8,970 nt of DNA from Lachnospiraceae bacterium UBA7202 (lineage in GTDB: Bacteria > Bacillota > Clostridia > Lachnospirales > Lachnospiraceae): the NCBI GenBank assembly GCA_002490705.1, contig DKUO01000016.1:24725-33694 (forward strand), given 5' to 3'. The notes below the pieces were generated by a model that worked only from the letters and a program-made list of their open reading frames with translations, was not told the origin of the DNA and did no database searches. The position numbers and the translations under genes are program-made. How positions within the stretch are numbered: the stretch's first letter is position 1; each line of letters opens with the position of its first letter. Positions 5,970-8,970 of the stretch are shown here, one piece after another.

Positions 5970-7052
5970 ATGGAATCCGGGTCGACAGTCGTTCAAAATG
6001 AAGAGAGAAAAAGGAAGTATCAAATTTACGTGGAGGAGTATGTCCTGTCGTATTTGAGGCGCGAGGCGGATTCGTTGGAGTTATCCGAAATTTATTTTTA
6101 TGGATCGCGTCAGGATAACGGCAGGAAAATTTATGTCTATGGAGCGGGGCGGGACAAGGGAATAGAAGCTTTCGCGCAATATGAATCTCTTCCTGAATTG
6201 GTCTGCCGTCTCACACAGGCCGGGCCGGTGTTTATGGTGCGGGAACCAAGCGGCGAATGCAAGGTCAACGGTTTTCAGGTGTTCTATGAAAATAACGAAG
6301 CGATGCAAAGTTATCTGTTGGAATGGACAGGCAGTACGGAAAAAAACAAAAACGCGGGACAAGACGACAGGCAGGAGATAAAATTGCCTGTACTGATACC
6401 TTCGGAGGAAAAACCCAAGAAGGAAGTTCATGGTGCAATTTCCGTACAGCTATGTTTGATTTTGATGCTACTTACCGCGATCGTGGTAACTTCCACTGAC
6501 AGTTATGATAAAATGAGACAGTTAAGCCAGTCCGCAAAGGAAGTTTTTTTCGCAATTGAAAATCAGGAGGCGGAGGATAGCAGTGAAGATTTCGTGGAGC
6601 CGGAGGAACGGAACGAAATTGTAGTGGAGAGGGATGTGAGGCCGGAAAGAGAATCGGCGACGGAGATCATAGAAGGGGAAAACAAGCAGCTGGAAGAAGA
6701 GATGGAGCCGGAAAATACGACCCAGCCGGAAGCGGAAACAGATGAGGCAGACAAGGAGGACGAGCCGGAGGAGGGGATGTTGGAGACTGTGAGCGATGAA
6801 CCGGAAGAGGAATCCGCAGATCAGGAAGAGAATCAGGAGCAGGACTTGGAGACGGAAGAGGAACCGGAGGAGGGGGAGGAGGCCCTTTCTAGAAGCGTGA
6901 CCAGATACTATGAGGTGGAGCAGGGAGACACCCTCTATACTATTAGCCAGAAGATTTACGGAGACTTTTCAAGGGTGGAAAAGATATGCGAAGTTAATCA
7001 AATTACAGACCCTGATAAGATTCGTTCGGGACAAAGAATAATTCTTCCGTAG
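5970..7052 (+). CDS. Single-pass membrane protein with acidic spacer and C-terminal LysM domain
   Basis: The function is not known; it probably anchors to peptidoglycan. In the 360-residue product, residues 1-150 form a soluble, mixed-charge domain that I do not recognise (segments such as IYFYGSRQDNGRKIYVYGAGRD). Lysines (EEKPKKE) precede one hydrophobic helix at about 156-174. Residues 198-304 are a low-complexity spacer, roughly half Glu with many Asp and Pro. A LysM domain fills 313-360 (YYEVEQGDTLYTISQKIYGD through SGQRIILP). The positive flank predicts N-terminus inside and LysM outside, so the spacer may cross the wall matrix. ATG 5970 has GGGGGA just upstream. An in-frame TTG at 5922 with AAGGGG at 5908-5913 would add 16 residues and cannot be excluded. 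It is the first gene of the envelope-related unit. Confidence 0.85.
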   Translation: MESGSTVVQNEERKRKYQIYVEEYVLSYLRREADSLELSEIYFYGSRQDNGRKIYVYGAGRDKGIEAFAQYESLPELVCRLTQAGPVFMVREPSGECKVNGFQVFYENNEAMQSYLLEWTGSTEKNKNAGQDDRQEIKLPVLIPSEEKPKKEVHGAISVQLCLILMLLTAIVVTSTDSYDKMRQLSQSAKEVFFAIENQEAEDSSEDFVEPEERNEIVVERDVRPERESATEIIEGENKQLEEEMEPENTTQPEAETDEADKEDEPEEGMLETVSDEPEEESADQEENQEQDLETEEEPEEGEEALSRSVTRYYEVEQGDTLYTISQKIYGDFSRVEKICEVNQITDPDKIRSGQRIILP

Positions 7053-7078
7053 AAATGCGATTGAGGCTGTGATATAAT
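7050..7078 (+). promoter_or_regulatory. Extended -10 promoter before the DUF5711-like gene
   Basis: A perfect TATAAT (7073-7078) is preceded by TG one base upstream (7070-7071), which makes a textbook extended -10. TAGAAA (7050-7055) lies 17 bp upstream as a partial -35. The promoter starts inside the stop codon of the LysM gene. Its -10 overlaps the left arm of a long inverted repeat, and transcription would start near 7085, within that arm. Confidence 0.65.
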
Positions 7079-7136
7079 AACCGCAGAAGAAAAACAAGCG
7101 ACTCCGCAGGAGACATTTGTTTTTCTGCGGTTATTA
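7075..7136. repeat. 62-nt foldback (long interrupted inverted repeat)
   Basis: TAATAACCGCAG (7075-7086) pairs perfectly with CTGCGGTTATTA (7125-7136). After an AAG bulge (7087-7089), AAAAACAA (7090-7097) pairs with TTGTTTTT (7117-7124), giving 20 bp in all. The 19-nt loop contains a CTCC-GCA-GGAG mini-hairpin (7102-7112). No T run follows the outer stem. However, the inner hairpin followed by ACATTTGTTTTT could act as a weak terminator. A small miniature foldback element or a regulatory structure are both possible. Confidence 0.75.
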
Positions 7137-7140
7137 ACGA

Positions 7141-7211
7141 GAAAGCGTTTGACGAAGTCAAACAGGGAGTGCGTAAGCACGGGCTTTCGAGTTGAATACA
7201 CAGGAAAGTGT
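7141..7211 (+). promoter_or_regulatory. Predicted structured leader: three-way junction plus hairpin
   Basis: On paper the leader folds as P1 GAAAGC/GCTTTC (7141-7146 with 7183-7188), enclosing two hairpins. P2 is GTTTGAC/GTCAAAC (7147-7153 with 7157-7163, GAA loop). P3 is GTGC/GCAC (7169-7172 with 7177-7180, GTAA tetraloop), joined by AGGGA. A fourth hairpin, ACAC/GTGT (7198-7201 with 7208-7211), stands just before the AAGGA ribosome binding site (7224-7228). I recognise no known riboswitch class here. It may be a cis-regulator of the downstream gene, a small RNA, or a dispersed repeat; the fold is inferred by eye. Confidence 0.5.
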
Positions 7212-7236
7212 GCATTGCGATCTAAGGACACAGTAG

Positions 7237-8445
7237 ATGGTAAATATAAGGGACTATTTGAAAAAAAAGGAAAAGCGTGACAGCGAGCAGTCGCCGCCCA
7301 GAATTAGTTACCGGGAAAAGATAAAAAGTCATAAATTCACAATTTTTTATCGCACCTTTCTCGCTTTAGCACTGCTTTTCGCGGTGGGCACCGTACTTTT
7401 CATACAATGGCAGAATAAGATTTATACGGAAATAGTGGAATCCTCAAGTGTAGAAATCAAGATTCCGTCTGATGCGGAGATGGTACCCTTTTCCACCCAT
7501 CTTTTAACCTACAGCAAGGACGGTATCAGCTGTATGGACACCAAGGGAAATGCAGTGTGGAATCAGACCTTTGAAATGCAAAATCCGATGGTAGATATTA
7601 ATCACAATGTTGTGGCGGTCGGAGACTATAACGGCAGGGAAATTTTTGTGATGAATACGGACTCTCTGTTGGGAAAAATTACGACAAACCGGCCGGTACG
7701 TAATTTTTGTGTGTCGGCAGGCGGCGTTGTGGCAGCGGTGTTAGATGATACGGATGTTACGTTGATTTATCTGTATGACGCGCAGGGCAATGAATTGGTG
7801 CATTTCAGAACAACCATGAAGGAAAGCGGATATCCAGCAGAAGTGTCAATTTCACCGAGCGGAGAGCTGGTGTGTGTCTCCTATTTATACATAGACAGCG
7901 GACATATGAAAACCAGCGTCGCTTTTTATAATTTTGGCGCAGTGGGACAGAACAATACAGATAATTATGTGAGCGGTTATGATTATGTAGATACAGTGGT
8001 GCCGTTTGCGAGGTTTCTCGACAATCAGTCGCTCTTTGCTGTGTCTGACGATCGAATTATGTTTTTCAGCGGCTCCCAGAAACCGGTCAGTGCGGCGGAA
8101 AAATTGTTGGATGAGGAAGTGCGCGGCGTCTATTATGGAAGTGAATATGTCGGATTGGTATTTAACAGCAGGGAGAGCGGCAGTAGATATCGCTTAGATG
8201 TATATCACAAGTCAGGAGAGTTTGTGCGTTCCATTGAATATGATATAGATTGCAGGGATATTTTGTTTCATGAGGATCAGATTATTATTTATAATGAATC
8301 TGACTGCCGCATCTATAACAGCAGGGGAATGCAGAAGTATAACGGAAAATTCAACAAAACGGCTTTGATGGTGATACCACAGAATGCTTCCTATACCTAT
8401 ATGGTGGTAACACCGGATTCCATTGATACGATAGAATTAAGATAA
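7237..8445 (+). CDS. DUF5711-like membrane-anchored protein with predicted beta-propeller
   Basis: Function unknown. The 402-residue product starts with a strongly basic cytosolic tail (many Lys/Arg in 1-33), followed by one hydrophobic helix at about 38-56 and a large domain of about 345 residues that is predicted to lie outside. That domain is built of repeated short beta-type segments, such as HLLTYSKDGISCMDTKGNAVWN, VSISPSGELVCVSYL and FVRSIEYDIDCRDILFHEDQ. They resemble blades of PQQ/WD40-like propellers. The overall layout matches, from memory, the clostridial DUF5711 family. No catalytic motif is visible. AAGGA (7224-7228) lies eight bases before the ATG. The gene follows an unusually structured 184-nt leader and ends one base before the cvpA-family start, so the two are co-translated. 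Confidence 0.8.
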   Translation: MVNIRDYLKKKEKRDSEQSPPRISYREKIKSHKFTIFYRTFLALALLFAVGTVLFIQWQNKIYTEIVESSSVEIKIPSDAEMVPFSTHLLTYSKDGISCMDTKGNAVWNQTFEMQNPMVDINHNVVAVGDYNGREIFVMNTDSLLGKITTNRPVRNFCVSAGGVVAAVLDDTDVTLIYLYDAQGNELVHFRTTMKESGYPAEVSISPSGELVCVSYLYIDSGHMKTSVAFYNFGAVGQNNTDNYVSGYDYVDTVVPFARFLDNQSLFAVSDDRIMFFSGSQKPVSAAEKLLDEEVRGVYYGSEYVGLVFNSRESGSRYRLDVYHKSGEFVRSIEYDIDCRDILFHEDQIIIYNESDCRIYNSRGMQKYNGKFNKTALMVIPQNASYTYMVVTPDSIDTIELR

Positions 8446-8446
8446 A

Positions 8447-8848
8447 ATGAGACAGGATATGATGACATTCGCTTTTGCGGCGATGATACTTTTACTATTA
8501 ATATGGAGAATAAAAAAAGGATTTGCTAACGGGATGATGCAGGAGATTGTCAATCTCCTGTCGGGGATAATCTCATTGGCCTGTGTGGCGTTAGTGTTCC
8601 TTGCGGTCAGCAGCGCAGTCAATAAGTCAATGCACACGCTGACAGTATGTATTGTGGCATTGGTTTTGCTCGGTATTGTCTTTAAGCTGTGTCATTTAAT
8701 CCTGACACCTCTATTGGCGGTAGGCAATATTTCTATAGTCAGCGGCATCAATAAATTATTGGGTGCGGTAATGGGCGCTGCGGAAGGGTGTCTGCTGGCT
8801 TATATTCTATATAAAGTGCTCTCTCATTTCGGAATTTATGTGCTTTGA
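8447..8848 (+). CDS. CvpA family membrane protein
   Basis: A small polytopic membrane protein of the CvpA family. The namesake is needed for colicin V production in E. coli, and other members have been linked to envelope stress tolerance; the molecular activity is unclear. The 133-residue product has four hydrophobic helices at about 6-20, 36-57, 64-84 and 105-127. It carries the family signature IKKGFANGMMQEIVNLLSG after helix 1 and LLGAVMGAAEG at the start of helix 4. It is shorter than the ~160-residue E. coli protein. The start follows the preceding TAA after one base (TAAaATG) and has no evident SD, so translation is probably coupled. A second ATG at 8459 is possible. It is the last complete gene in the window. 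Confidence 0.88.
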   Translation: MRQDMMTFAFAAMILLLLIWRIKKGFANGMMQEIVNLLSGIISLACVALVFLAVSSAVNKSMHTLTVCIVALVLLGIVFKLCHLILTPLLAVGNISIVSGINKLLGAVMGAAEGCLLAYILYKVLSHFGIYVL

Positions 8849-8889
8849 TTTTTTCTTGGAAAAATTTCTAAAAAATTGCGAAAAACCCG

Positions 8890-8918
8890 TTGACATCTAA
8901 TATCTGATCTGCTATTAT
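8890..8918 (+). promoter_or_regulatory. Strong outward-facing promoter, possibly for an rRNA operon
   Basis: A consensus -35 TTGACA (8890-8895), a 17-bp spacer and TATTAT (8913-8918) follow an A/T-tract-rich stretch (8849-8887) that resembles an UP element. This is the best promoter in the window. It fires toward the right edge, where no ORF begins. Strength, UP-like DNA and the location past recR (as for rrnA in B. subtilis) suggest a stable RNA operon. That is inference, as no RNA gene is seen. Confidence 0.8.
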
Positions 8919-8924
8919 ATGAAA

Positions 8925-8958
8925 GTCGCCTGCACGGAATGCAAGTAAGCATGGCGGC
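8925..8958 (+). other. Leader stem-loop downstream of the edge promoter
   Basis: GTCGCC (8925-8930) pairs with GGCGGC (8953-8958), including one G-U pair. It encloses TGCA-CGGAA-TGCA (8931-8943). The position, right after the start site, fits a structured 5' leader of the transcript that leaves the window. The last bases, AAAAAGAATG, are not obviously a ribosome binding site and start. Confidence 0.4.
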
Positions 8959-8970
8959 GCAAAAAGAATG

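Noticed and set aside
8840..8875. Terminator after cvpA (ATTTTT...AAAAAT)
   Set aside because: The stem is almost all A-T, short and without a clean T run. The A/T tracts are better explained as upstream DNA of the following promoter, although a weak terminator cannot be excluded.
1..8970. CRISPR array, transposase, phage or toxin-antitoxin genes
   Set aside because: No regularly spaced direct repeats and no matching protein motifs were seen. All large frames are housekeeping or membrane proteins.

Overview
The window looks like chromosomal housekeeping DNA from a Gram-positive Clostridia bacterium, most likely a Lachnospiraceae-type member. Supporting points are the Bacillus/Clostridia-type long SRP RNA, the gene order tadA / dnaX / ybaB / recR shared with Bacillus subtilis, the strong purine-rich ribosome binding sites, TTGACA/TATAAT-type promoters, and a LysM, DUF5711-like and CvpA gene set that I associate with Clostridia. 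I see no insertion sequence, phage gene, CRISPR array or other sign of recent transfer.

Left edge (1-370): the 5' part of the SRP RNA and a tRNA-Ser(CGA) lie head to tail on the minus strand behind one good promoter. A short divergent region with an AT-rich inverted repeat separates them from tadA.

Centre (371-5848), all on the plus strand: tadA (tRNA wobble deaminase), then a good promoter and a tightly packed set of pfkA (phosphofructokinase), dnaX (DNA polymerase III tau/gamma), ybaB/ebfC (nucleoid-associated protein), recR (recombination mediator) and galM (aldose 1-epimerase). Gaps are 3, 24, -1 and 85 nt, and the set ends at a clear intrinsic terminator (5815-5848). It mixes glycolysis/sugar entry with replication and recombination. 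dnaX-ybaB-recR is an ancient conserved cluster; pfkA and galM flank it as metabolic additions.

Right part (5849-8848): a second unit for the cell envelope. It encodes a single-pass membrane protein with a very acidic spacer and a C-terminal LysM domain, then a DUF5711-like membrane-anchored predicted beta-propeller protein, then a CvpA-family four-helix membrane protein. The 184-nt gap before the DUF5711-like gene is unusually structured. It has a 62-nt foldback overlapping an extended -10 promoter, followed by a sequence that folds on paper into a three-way junction and a further hairpin.

Right edge (8849-8970): an AT-rich tract and a near-consensus promoter (TTGACA, 17 bp, TATTAT) with a structured leader, firing out of the window. 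The B. subtilis order tadA-scr-dnaX-yaaK-recR-...-rrnA suggests it may drive an rRNA operon, but no rRNA sequence is visible.

Most of the window is well-understood housekeeping. The least explained parts are the structured 7053-7236 interval and the LysM / DUF5711-like / CvpA membrane set it sits in.
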